This document shows, piece by piece, positions 48,301 to 58,339 of a stretch of DNA of 60,000 nucleotides (its first letter is position 1; each line of letters starts with the position of its first letter). Both the position numbers and the translations under genes were made by a program. The notes under the pieces are model-generated. The model worked only from the letters and a program-made list of their open reading frames with translations. It did not search any database and had not been told where the DNA came from. This DNA comes from Owenia fusiformis (lineage: Eukaryota > Annelida > Polychaeta > Sabellida > Oweniidae). The DNA lies in contig CAIIXF020000007.1 in assembly GCA_903813345.2 (NCBI GenBank), positions 11,043,730-11,103,729 of the forward strand. Direction: 5' to 3'.

Positions 48301-50521
48301 ATGACATACGCTTATAATGTAAACCTGTATTGAGATGACCCACGTCTCTGATTGGTCAAAACGACAAACAAAAATGGCGGATTCAAAATTTTCTAATTAC
48401 GCTTCGAATAATATAATGTTAATTTCTGGCGTGTTAACCAATATCATAGCTCGTTATTTCACATCAAGATAAAGAAAGATGTAAGGAATATGCTTGAATC
48501 GATTAAAAGATCACAACGACGCGTTATATTCGAAAACTAACTGATGAGAATTTGCGCAAATGAAGGTGGTACGCAAGAGACGTAATATGTCAGTCATCGC
48601 TAAATCTCTGGGGGTTTCCCTCCTCTTTGCTAAAAGGTTGTTTTATTTTGCATTTTTTGCAAAAATCAGTTCAAATGTTTTTGCAGGAATTTCAATTTTC
48701 CTTATAATTGAAATGTTTCCCCAATGTGAAATCGGCAAGCGAGTGGTCGTGGGTTCGATACCGATTTAGGTGGACTGATTTTTTCACAGCAGCCATTAGC
48801 ACAGGATTTCATTCTGTGTTTTCATTAACACGATGAAATAACATGGGTTGAATTACTTACTGCGAAAGCTATGTGGATTTTGATGTAATAAGTTTCAAAA
48901 TCTAACATGGCTCTCGAAGTGAGTAAGGGTTGAAAGGAAATCATCTTTTAAATTATTTTAAATAACATTAATATCTTCTGGATGGAAGAGCGAGTACAAA
49001 ATTAAAGAGATTTTCGTCATTTTATTTTGATTCAGGTATGTACCTGGTCAGCAAATATATCTCCAAGGAGACGGACTCTGTTGTTGTGTTCACAGGGGAG
49101 GGGGCTGATGAGGTTGCCCAGGGTTACCTCTACTTCCACAAATCCCCTAGTCCAGAGGCAGCTGATGAAGAAAGCCATAGATTGTGTAATGATCTTTATA
49201 TGTTTGATGTACTTAGAGCTGATAGAATTACTGCAGCTCATGGGTGAGAAGAAATTTGGGAATTATGGTTTTGTTTCCTGAGGATCAAGAGGATAAATGA
49301 ATATACTAATTTGACATAAAAACCGGGACCTTACTCACTAAAGTATCAAAATAGTTATAGGATATCATTCAATATAGTTTAAATGTAATATCATTGAAAA
49401 ATAATTTTCACAAAAAATCAACAAGCGGAGTTTATCGTCACAATATCCTCCGCATATTGGTTTTTCGGAGTTTATCTAGGCGATATCCTCTGGTTATTCA
49501 TTTTGCGAATAGATATCAAAATGTTTAATGTTATTATATAGTACAAGGATAACATTGTCTTATTTTATTACTGAGCGATTTGAGAGTGATTACAATCAAA
49601 TATCTTACCATATATGTATAATAAAACCAACATTCTAGCTTCCAAAATACCAAATGGTATGTTTTGGCATTTGATGTCAATTATTACATATCATCATCTA
49701 ATTCCTCTTTAGGCTTGAGCTAAGATTACCATTCCTCGACCACAAATTCGTCAATACCTTTATGTCGCTACCAGCTGATGTTAGAAGACCAAAGGACGGG
49801 GTTGAGAAATTCCTTATACGTAAAGCATTCTCCACAATGAATCTCCTCCCAGAAGAAATCCTCTGGAGACCTAAAGAGGCTTTCAGTGATGGAGTCTCCT
49901 CCCATAAGAAGTCTTTGTACGAAGTCCTACAGGAGCACATTGAAGAGCAGGTATGTTCAGCTGTTTCGGTTTACACAGGAATAATCTGAATGAACGTATT
50001 TTATCTTTAGCAATTCGCAGGTTTTCCCTTCAGTTTTATGCAGTAAAAGTTCCTAAATCATAGGATTGGATGTATGCAATTTGGATTATGTAAAATATGC
50101 TATTTTTATAATTGTTTTGTGTATTTTTCTACAATTTTTATACAATACTTATTAATGTCTTTCTGTTATTTAAATAATCCAAAAACAAGAACAACATTAA
50201 AAAAATAGTAATATGTCACCACTACTGGTGGTGACATAAAAACAGGATAAAATAATTTTAATTTGATGTAATTCGTAATAACATTTTGAAAAACAATACA
50301 TCAAATTCATATTTAACTTGCAGGTAAATGATGATCAGCTGGAACTTGCACACAAAGTATTCCCATTTAATCCGCCAAGGACCAAAGAAGCCTACTATTA
50401 TCGCCAGATCTTTGAGAAGCACTTCCCGGGAAAGGCATATTGGGTGCCATATCATTGGATGCCACGTTGGAGTGATACCACAGACCCCTCACCCAGGACA
50501 TTGAAATATTACAAATCTTAA
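42371..50521 (+). CDS. ASNS: asparagine synthetase (glutamine-hydrolysing), copy 2
   Basis: Exons 42371-42619, 42747-42984, 43424-43600, 44528-44623, 47135-47262, 47928-48054, 49036-49243, 49713-49950 and 50324-50521 have exactly the same lengths and phases as those of copy 1 and give 552 aa. The glutaminase Cys2 (MCGIWAIFG), the SGGLDSS pyrophosphatase loop and the C-terminal FLDH and KEAFSDG motifs are all kept. Differences from copy 1 are conservative (for example [15 protein letters not shown] for [15 protein letters not shown], and [11 protein letters not shown] for [11 protein letters not shown]). Exons 3 and 8 are almost identical in DNA while introns are not. AATAAA at 50679 is a likely poly(A) signal. 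Both copies look functional; division of labour between them is unknown. Confidence 0.95.
43601..44527. other. intron 3 of asparagine synthetase copy 2
   Basis: No element recognised. It is under 1 kb, against 5.3 kb in copy 1, and so approximates the intron before the nested insertions. Its last 150 bp match the corresponding part of copy 1 (GATAATCATTA and CATTTATTACAG). Confidence 0.5.
45184..45808. mobile_element. 625-bp TIR element packed with CACCTGCGGTATATGG palindromes
   Basis: GTTACGCGGTA at the left faces TACCGCGTAAC at the right, and CTATTT flanks both ends (45178-45183 and 45809-45814). Inside, near both ends, stand many direct and inverted copies of TATGGCATATTC joined to CACCTGCGG (left about 45184-45290, right about 45560-45808). 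Frames here are produced by the repeat itself. It sits in intron 4 of asparagine synthetase copy 2. Confidence 0.65.
45815..47134. other. rest of intron 4 of asparagine synthetase copy 2
   Basis: No exon or clear element. From about 46992 onward it is homologous to the copy 1 intron right of the LINE, which fixes the LINE junction. A small inverted pair around GTAAACTACATTTTTGAAAG and TGTAGTTTACCCTACATTTC lies near 46752-46830. Confidence 0.4.
48722..48772 (+). repeat. possible tRNA-derived SINE fragment
   Basis: GCAAGCGAGTGGTCGTGGGT followed by TCGATACCGATT resembles the 3' half of a tRNA-derived SINE head, with a B-box-like GGTTCGATACC. No A box or full cloverleaf is present, so this is not a tRNA gene. 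It lies in intron 6 of asparagine synthetase copy 2. Confidence 0.3.
50212..50237. repeat. lone ATGTCACCAC hairpin
   Basis: ATGTCACCAC, a few bases, and GTGGTGACAT form a compact palindrome like the left end of the element at 27812. No further element sequence follows. It lies in intron 8 of asparagine synthetase copy 2, about 90 bp before the last exon. Confidence 0.6.
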
Positions 50522-50678
50522 ATTGGATGTTGTCTAGTACACGTGTAAGGTAGTGTGACAATTTCTGATCTGTTAGGGTCTTTGAAACTGTAGATTAATC
50601 TAATATTTTGCTAAAACTTGTACTGGTCTCTGACTGTGACTTGTAATAGTATAGTTTCTAAATAGCTAGATAAAGCTG

Positions 50679-50684
50679 AATAAA
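50679..50684 (+). terminator. candidate poly(A) signal of asparagine synthetase copy 2
   Basis: AATAAA lies 158 bases after the stop codon, within a small duplicated GATAAAGCTGAATAAAGCTG. Confidence 0.45.
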
Positions 50685-50689
50685 GCTGA

Positions 50690-51183
50690 CATAATAGATG
50701 TCACCTTTGTTCATCTTGGGCCAACCTTCCATTGAGTTCTATGCTAAAAGCTTGCAAACGTCACTTATTTTCATGATTTATCAAAGAGTGTTAGTTAAAT
50801 CTGTCTGAAACTTGAATGGCATACTATTAAATGACCCTGTCAATGAACATATTGTGATTAAACATGAAAATGTTGGTCATATGATTAAACCATGGTTTTA
50901 AAGAATTTTAGCATAACATCAATGGAGATTTGGCCCAAGTTTTTTTAAATGTCATGGAGAATGATTTAAATGACATAAATGTGTAAATCAAAGCTATTAT
51001 TGTAGGAAACATATCACTGAATTCAAATATGCTATTAAAAAGAAAGAAAAGTAAGTCATTAGAGCTAAAATGTGCAAATCTCTTAAAATCTCATGAAAAA
51101 ACGAGAATTAGCGAGATTTCAAAATCATTTAGAAACTCCCCTATTGTATGGCAATGTTTATGGCAAATTCTCTTCAGAATGTT
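50690..51183. other. spacer between asparagine synthetase copy 2 and the GPCR gene
   Basis: A/T-rich, no feature recognised. The two genes are convergent here. Confidence 0.4.
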
Positions 51184-51189
51184 TTTATT
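51184..51189 (-). terminator. candidate poly(A) signal of the GPCR gene
   Basis: TTTATT on the plus strand (AATAAA on the minus strand) lies about 100 bases past the GPCR stop codon. Confidence 0.4.
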
Positions 51190-51291
51190 GTTTACTGTAC
51201 TGTAATTTTTCACATCTATTTTTAAAATCAATTGTTTCTAAATATGGGACAGGGTCTATCACCACCTATTGACACTGTGTGCTATCAAGGA

Positions 51292-52233
51292 TTAGTCCAC
51301 AGGAGTTTGAACTGTATGTGTCTCATTGGAATCGGCCTTCCTCCAGAAGAACATAATCTTTCTGTAGGCATTTCTGAAATGTTTGTTCATGACTCCATAA
51401 ATGAAACAGTTTATGCAAGAGTTCACATCTGCAATCCTCGTTACCAGCCTCATTATCCACATTGGTACACTATTATTCATATCGAATAGAATGGAAATTG
51501 CATAGGGTGCCCATAATACAACAAACATCATAGAGACAATAACGAAAACTATAATTTGTTTAAATTGCTTGTCAATCCTGGCCTTTTTGTTTGCATCATT
51601 ATTAGATGATGAGTTAACATTGTGACTTTGAACAGATTTAGAGCTTTTGCGTACCACCAGATATATTTTCATATAGGTGGCAAATGTCACTAATGCTGGT
51701 AGACCAATTCCGACACTCGATAAAAGCATTGTATATGGCACTTTGAATGTGTGATCAATTGCACAAAAGTATTGTTTGTCCATATATGCTGTTTGGGTCC
51801 ATCCAGTGTAGCTAGGCAACATCCATAACACAATATATATCCATGCAGCTACTGCAAACATCATAGATTTGAGGAAACTATTAAAGTATTTTTCATACAT
51901 TTTCTTGTTGCAAATGTACATGTAGCGATTCACGGCAAGAACTGCAAAAGTGTTGATTGACACTCCACAGCTGAGATTAACCATAGCTCCGCCCAATTGG
52001 CAGAATGTATCTGATAAAACATTTCCATCATTTTGTATGCTGATTACAATTGTTGGATTTGCAGTTACTAGGATAATAATATCAGCAATGGCGATGCTTC
52101 CTGTGAATATGTTAGGTAACACTCGAAGTCTCTTGTCATAAATAATTGCGACAATTATCAAAATGTTTCCCGGTATTCCTATAGTCGCTGTTAGTATAAT
52201 AAATATGACATCAATGGTGTCCTCCACTTTCAT
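51292..52233 (-). CDS. class A (rhodopsin-like) GPCR, melatonin-receptor-like, single exon
   Basis: A 313-aa seven-transmembrane receptor in one exon. TM1 has GNILIIVAII, TM2 SIAIADIIIL, and a Cys at the top of TM3 (DTFCQLGG) pairs in principle with the Cys of QYFCAID in loop 2. TM3 ends in VNRYMYICN, an NRY variant of DRY very like the NRYCYIC of melatonin receptors. TM6 has VLWAPYAI in place of CWxP. TM7 reads NSCINCFIYGVMNKHFR, where NCFIY replaces NPxxY. A short Ser/Asn-rich third loop and a Thr-containing tail follow. The ligand cannot be named; the melatonin-like/orphan class A group is the closest I can place it. The ATG at 52233 precedes TM1 by a short extracellular stretch, as usual. 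Intronless genes of this kind often expand by retroposition or tandem duplication. Confidence 0.9.
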   Translation of the reverse strand: MKVEDTIDVIFIILTATIGIPGNILIIVAIIYDKRLRVLPNIFTGSIAIADIIILVTANPTIVISIQNDGNVLSDTFCQLGGAMVNLSCGVSINTFAVLAVNRYMYICNKKMYEKYFNSFLKSMMFAVAAWIYIVLWMLPSYTGWTQTAYMDKQYFCAIDHTFKVPYTMLLSSVGIGLPALVTFATYMKIYLVVRKSSKSVQSHNVNSSSNNDANKKARIDKQFKQIIVFVIVSMMFVVLWAPYAISILFDMNNSVPMWIMRLVTRIADVNSCINCFIYGVMNKHFRNAYRKIMFFWRKADSNETHTVQTPVD

Positions 52234-52310
52234 AATGATTAAAATATTTCTTGTACATTATTCTTGAATAAACTGAATCTCATCTAATATCAATGTAGGA
52301 TTGCCAATAA

Positions 52311-52681
52311 TAACTAGATTTGTGAAATTGAACAAGTTCAATTTAAGACTCCAGATTTATTTGACCTAGATTGATCAGTAAAGAGCTGAGTGAGTAACTG
52401 AGTAATTAGCTGAGTAGGTAGCTGAGTAAGTAGCTGAGTAAGTACCTGAGTTAGTAGCTGAGTAAGTTGCTAAGTAAGAAATAACTAATTAAGTAGTTGA
52501 GTAAGTAGTCAAATAAGTAGCTGAGTAAGTAGAGAGGTAAAGTAGGGTATGCAGGAATTTTTGAAAGTATATTTGATCAATCTGCATCGTGAATACTGGC
52601 AAGTGCGAATTTCAAACTTCAAAATGGCGTAGAATCTAAACCGGGGGTCGTATTGCAATTTTGATTTCAGATCCGGATTCC
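52311..52681 (+). repeat. left flank of the repeat domain: hairpin leader plus 12-bp minisatellite
   Basis: ACTAGATTTGTGAAATTGAA, a short loop, then GTTCAATTTAAGACTCCAGA is a diverged copy of the leader at 58340 and 59764. It is followed at about 52385-52535 by a GAGTAAGTAGCT minisatellite, and then by sequence homologous to the 475-bp units up to the insertion point of the large foldback element. Confidence 0.65.
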
Positions 52682-52723
52682 GGGTGTCTACAAAACTAAG
52701 ACCTAAGACCTACAAAACTAAGA

Positions 52724-54822
52724 CCCCCCACGTAATAAAACTAAGACCCTGTTATAAAACTAAGACCCCCCACGTTATAAGACTAAGACCCTGTTATAAA
52801 ACTAAGACCCCCCATGTAATAAAACTAAGACCCTGTTATAAAACTAAGACCCCCACGTTATAAAACTAAGACCCTGTTATAAAACTAAGACCGCCCACGT
52901 AATAAAACTAAGACCCCCCCCCACGTTATAAAACTAAGACCCTGTTATAAAACTAAGACCCCCCACGTTATAAAACTAAGACCCTGTTATAAAACTAAGA
53001 CCCCCCACGTTATAAAACTAAGACCCTGTTATAAAACTAAGACCCCCCCACGTAATAAAACTAAGACCCTGTTATAAAACTAAGACCCCCCACGTTATAA
53101 AACTAAGACCCTGTTATAAAACTAAGACCCCCCCACGTAATAAAACTAAGACCCTGTTATAAAACTAAGACCCCCCCCCCACGTTATAAAACTAAGACCC
53201 TGTTGTAAAACTAAGACCCCCCACGTAATAAAACTAAGACCCTGTTATAAAACTAAGACCCCTCACGTTATAAAACTAAGACCCTGTTATAAAACTAAGA
53301 CCCCCCACGTAATAAAACTAAGACCCTGTTATAAAACTAAGACCCCCCCACGTAATAAAACTAAGACCCTGTTATAAAACTAAGACACCCCCACGTTATA
53401 AAACTAAGACCCTGTTATAAAACTAAGACCCCCCCCCACGTAATAAAACTAAGACCCTGTTATAAAACTAAGACCCCCCACGTTATAAAACTAAGACCCT
53501 GTTATAAAACTAAGACCCCCCACGTAATAAAACTAAGACCCTGTTATAAAACTAAGACCCCTCACGTTATAAAACTAAGACCCTGTTATAAAACTAAGAC
53601 CCCCCACGTAATAAAACTAAGACCCTGTTATAAAACTAAGACCCCCCACGTTATAAAACTAAGACCCTGTTATAAAACTAAGACCCCCACGTAATAAAAC
53701 TAAGACCCTGTTATAAAACTAAGACCCCCCACGTTATAAAACTAAGACCCTGTTATAAAACTAAGACCCTCCACGTAATAAAACTAAGACCCTCCACGTA
53801 ATAAAACTAAGACCCTGTTATAAAACTAAGACCCCCCACGTTATAAAACTAAGACCCCCCACGTAATAAAACTAAGACCCTGTTATAAAACTAAGACCCC
53901 CCACGTTATAAAACTAAGACCCTGTTATAAAACTAAGACCCCCCCCACGTTATAAAACTAAGACCCTGTTATAAAACTAAGACCCCCCACGTTATAAAAC
54001 TAAGACCCTGTTATAAAACTAAGACCCCCCACGTAATAAAACTAAGACCCTGTTATAAAACTAAGACCCCTCACGTTATAAAACTAAGACCCTGTTATAA
54101 AACTAAGACCCCCACGTAATAAAACTAAGACCCTGTTATAAAACTAAGACCCCCCCCCACGTAATAGAACTAAGACCCTGTTATAAAACTAAGACCCCCA
54201 CGTTATAAAACTAAGACCCTGTTATAAAACTAAGACCCCCCCACGTAATAAAACTAAAACCCTGTTATAAAACTAAGACCCCCCCCCACGTAATAAAACT
54301 AAGACCCCCCACGTAATAAAACTAAGACCCCCCACGTTATAAAACTAAGACCCCCCACGTTATAAAACTAAGACCCTGTTATAAAACTAAGACCCCCACG
54401 TTATAAAACTAAGACCCTGTTATAAAACTAAGACCCCCCCCACGTAATAAAACTAAGACCCTGTTATAAAACTAAGACCCCCCACGTTATAAAACTAAGA
54501 CCCTGTTATAAAACTAAGACCCCCCCACGTAATAAAACTAAGACCCTGTTATAAAACTAAGACCCCCCCCACGTAATAAAACTAAGACCCTGTTAAAAAA
54601 CTAAGACCCCCCACGTTATAAAACTAAGACCCTGTTATAAAACTAAGACCCCCCCCACGTAATAAAACTAAGAACCTGTTATAAAACTAAGACCCCCACG
54701 TTATAAAACTAAGACACTGTTACAAAACTAAGACCCCCACGTAATAAAACTAAGACACTGTTACAAAACTAAGACCCCCACGTAATAAAACTAAGACCCT
54801 GTTATAAACCTAAGACCCCCCA
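52724..54822 (+). repeat. left minisatellite arm of the foldback element
   Basis: About 2.1 kb in which two kinds of unit mostly alternate: CTGTTATAAAACTAAGACC (19 bp) and a C-run of three to nine followed by ACGTTATAAAACTAAGACC or ACGTAATAAAACTAAGACC. The dimer is roughly 42 bp, so about 50 dimers by length. Units are near-identical, with variation mainly in C-run length and the ACGTTA/ACGTAA choice. Confidence 0.95.
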
Positions 54823-55449
54823 GAATATTTTGAATTTTTCAGAAAATGTGTCCAACATATTGCTCTAAATGATAGGAGCTTTGAAATTTTGATTAAATTT
54901 CTAGAAATAGTCTAGAGAAAAAATGAAAAAAAATGAAAAAAATGATTTGATAAGAGGTCTATTTTCCTTTTTCTGACCACAATTTTTGTTTCAGACAATT
55001 TTTCTTATTTTCAAAGCTCCTATCATTTGAAGCAATATATTGGGCACATTTTCTGAAAAAATCAAAATATTATGTTCAGTGACCTTACCGATACCCTTAC
55101 TTTTAACTTTTTTTAGTCACATTTTCAGAGGGCTGAAAAACCATTTCAGCATGGTTAGGGTCATTTTGACATGACCATTGTGATCCTGGTCATGTAAATG
55201 ATAAATGGGAGTAGTAAAAATGACTGAAGATCAAAGCAGAACTCTGCTATCTTAGTTCAAAAAATCTAAAATCACATGGTTTTTTCATTTCCTGTTTGGT
55301 GTAAATTTCGAATAACTTCTCCAAGACCTTAAGCTTATCTTTATATCTATATCTATAAGACTATCTTTTGTAGAATCTGTATGTTACTTGGGAACACATG
55401 TGCCAGAGGCAAGACTACCTCGCGAGCAGAGCAAGGCACGGTGATTGAT

Positions 55450-56490
55450 TCTTAGTTTTATAACAGGGTCTTAGTTTTATAACAGGGTCTTAGTTTTACA
55501 ACGTGGGGGGTCTTAGTTTTATAACAGGGTCTTAGTTTTATAACGTGGGGGGTCTTACTTTTATAACGTGGGGGGTCTTAGTTTTATTACGTGGGGGGTC
55601 TTAGTTTTATAACAGGGTCTTAGTTTTATAACGTGGGGGGTCTTAGTTTTATAACAGGGTCTTAGTTTTATTACGTGGAGGGTCTTAGTTTTATAACAGG
55701 GTCTTAGTTTTATTACGTGGGGGGTCTTAGTTTTATAACAGGGTCTTAGTTTTATTACGTGGGGGGTCTTAGTTTTATAACAGGGTCTTAGTTTTATAAC
55801 GTGGGGGGTCTTAGTTTTATAACGTCGGGGGTCTTAGTTTTATAACAGGGTCTTAGTTTTATTACGTGGGGGGTCTTAGTTTTATAACAGGGTCTTAGTT
55901 TTATAACGTGGGGGGTCTTAGTTTTATAACAGGGTCTTAGTTTTATTACGTGGAGGGTCTTAGTTTTATAACAGGGTCTTAGTTTTATTACGTGGGGGGT
56001 CTTAGTTTTATAACGGGGTCTTAGTTTTATTACGTGGGGGGTCTTAGTTTTATAACAGGGTCTTAGTTTTATAACGTGGGGGGTCTTCGTTTTATAACAG
56101 GGTCTTAGTTTTATTACGTGGAGGGTCTTAGTTTTATTACGTGGAGGGTCTTAGTTTTATAACAGGGTCTTAGTTTTATAACGTGGGGGTCTTAGTTTTA
56201 TAACAGGGTCTTAGTTTTATTACGTGGGGGGTCTTAGTATTATAACAGGGTCTTAGTTTTATAACGTGGGGGGTCTTAGTTTTATAACAGGGTCTTAGTT
56301 TTATTACGTGGGGGGTCTTAGTTTTATAACAGGGTCTTAGTTTTATTACGTGGAGGGTCTTAGTTTTATAACAGGGTCTTAGTTTTATTACGTGGGGGGT
56401 CTTAGTTTTATAACAGGGTCTTAGTTTTATAACGTGGGGGTCTTAGTTTTATAACAGGGTCTTAGTTTTATTACGTGGGGGTCTTAGTTT
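55450..56490 (-). repeat. right minisatellite arm of the foldback element
   Basis: About 1.05 kb of the reverse complement of the left-arm units (GGTCTTAGTTTTATAACAG alternating with GGTCTTAGTTTTATAACGT and G-runs), about 25 dimers by length. It is half the length of the left arm, so copy number changed after the inverted arrangement arose. Confidence 0.95.
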
Positions 56491-56533
56491 TGTAGGTCTT
56501 AGGTCTTAGTTTTGTAGACACCCTCCGGATTCC

Positions 56534-58339
56534 TGAGGAAATTCTACCCCTAATTCATAACTCATACTTTAAAATTGGGGAACTTTTTATTTTGACCTAC
56601 ATTTCGGACACCATATCTCAAAAGTGGGTCAAAAAACTTATTGACGACAAAATGTTAACATTATTAGCACACTCTTTGCTACAAGTATACAAAATTTCGG
56701 AGAATATCATTGAAGTGTAGTGTCAGAATCGCAAAATAAAAAAAAACTATGAATTTGACCTAGATTTTGAACTAGGTATTTTGGTGTCCAAACTTTGAAG
56801 GAAAGCAGCTTTTGAGGTCCCCTTCTTCTATGGGCTTTCATTATGTTTAGCTGTACTCATTCTATATCTCGTATTTTTACACTTCAAAACATTATTTGGT
56901 CCCATTGATTTAACATGGGGCACCAAATTTAGCGATTTTTGAGATCTCAAAACGCCATAACTTCAGAACAAGTAGTCGGATCGAAATTTGGTTTGCAGAT
57001 CTAGATTTCTGAGAAAATTCTACCCTTAATTCATAACTCATACGTTAAATTTGGAAAACTTTTTACTTTGGCCTACTTTTCGGACACCATATCTCAAAAG
57101 TGGGTCAAAATAATCTCTGACGGCAAACCGCTAACACTATTAGCATACTCTTTGCTACCTGTGTACAAAATTTTAAAGCAAATCATTTAAATATAGTGTC
57201 AGAATCGCAAAATAAGGGAAAACTATAAATTTGACCTAGATTTTGACCTAGGCATTTTGGTGTCCAAATTTTGGAGCTAAGTAGCCTTCGAGGTCCCCTT
57301 CTTTAATAGGCTTTCATTATATTAAGCTGTACTCAGTCTATATCTCGTATTTTACACTTCAAAAAAATATTTTTTCCCATTGACATAACATGGGGCACCA
57401 AATTTAGCGATTTTTGAGCTTTCAAAACGCCATAACTTCCGAACCGGAAGTCGGATCGAAATTTGGTTTGCAGATTCGGATTCCTGAGAAATTTCTATAC
57501 TTAATTCATAACTCAAACGTCAAATTTTGAGAATTTTTTATTTTGACCTACTTTTCGGACACCATATCTCAAAAATGGGGCAAAATACTTTCTGACGGCA
57601 AAAGGCTTACACTATTAGCAGACTCTTAGCTACATGTATACAAAATTTCGAAAAATATAATTAATCTGTTGTGTCAGAATCGCAAAAATAAGGAAAAACT
57701 TTGAATTTGACCTAGATTTTGACCTAGGCATTTTGCTGTCCAAATTTTGAAGCTAGATGGCTTATGAGGTCCCCTTCTTTTAAAAGCTTTCATTATATTT
57801 AGCTGAACTCAGTCTATATTTCGTATTTTTCACTTCAAAAAAATCTTTTTTCCCATTGACTTAACATGGGCACCAAATTTAGCGATTTTTGAGCTTTCAA
57901 AACGCCATAACTTCCGAACGGGAAGTCGGATCAAAATTTGGTTTGCAGATTCGGATTCCTGAGAAAATTCTACCCTTATTTCATAGCTCATATGTTAAAT
58001 TTGGAGAACTTTTTGGTTTTGACCTACTTTCAGGACGCCATATCTCAAAATCGCTCAGAGTAATCAAAAAACGGATGGCACACTCTCGATTTGTTTTTTT
58101 CTAAGCTACATGTAGAAACTAAGATGAAGTAGTTACGACAAACAACGACGAAGATAATTGACAGAATGTTGATTTGACCTTGATTTGACCTAGTTCTTGA
58201 CCCTTGACCTAGATAAAAATTTGACCTAATTTCCCATCATCCCAGGTACTGCCCCTAATTGATCATGTAAGCAGCTCAAAGTAAATTCTTTTAGTTGGTG
58301 AGAAATCTGGGAAGGAGGAAGATTCTGAAAGAATAATAA
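56534..58339 (+). repeat. about 475-bp tandem repeat units
   Basis: A phrase CGCCATAACTTCCGAAC, then GGAAGTCGGATC and GATTCGGATTCCTGAG, recurs with starts near 56954, 57429 and 57904 (period about 475), followed each time by TTGACCTACTTTTCGGACAC, TGTCAGAATCGCAAAA and a GGCACCAAATTTAGCGATTT end. Units differ by scattered substitutions. No unit has a long open frame. A final degenerate part around 58140-58330 is rich in TTGACCTAG. Confidence 0.85.

Larger units (their letters stand above)
52682..56523. mobile_element. 3842-bp foldback DNA element with minisatellite arms and 10-bp target duplication
   Basis: TCCGGATTCC stands on both sides (52672-52681 and 56524-56533). The termini start GGGTGTCTACAAAACTAAGA and are perfect inverted repeats for 47 bp. 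Joining the flanks through one TCCGGATTCC restores the CAGATTCGGATTCCTGAG context seen in neighbouring repeat units, confirming insertion there. Inward of the termini both arms are tandem arrays of the terminus-derived core AAAACTAAGACC, in opposite orientation. Between the arms are a 60-bp inverted pair (54826-54885 and 55009-55070) and about 380 bp of unique non-coding DNA. There is no transposase. A 9-11-bp duplication with long TIRs suggests a Mutator-like origin, by inference. Confidence 0.85.

Noticed and set aside
48722-48772. tRNA gene
   Set aside because: Only a B-box-like half is present; no acceptor stem, anticodon arm or A box can be folded, so a SINE fragment is more likely.
52724-56490. 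CRISPR-like look of the regularly repeated units
   Set aside because: The sequences between the shared core are not unique spacers: only two or three unit types alternate, the array reverses orientation in the middle, and the surrounding DNA is animal nuclear sequence.
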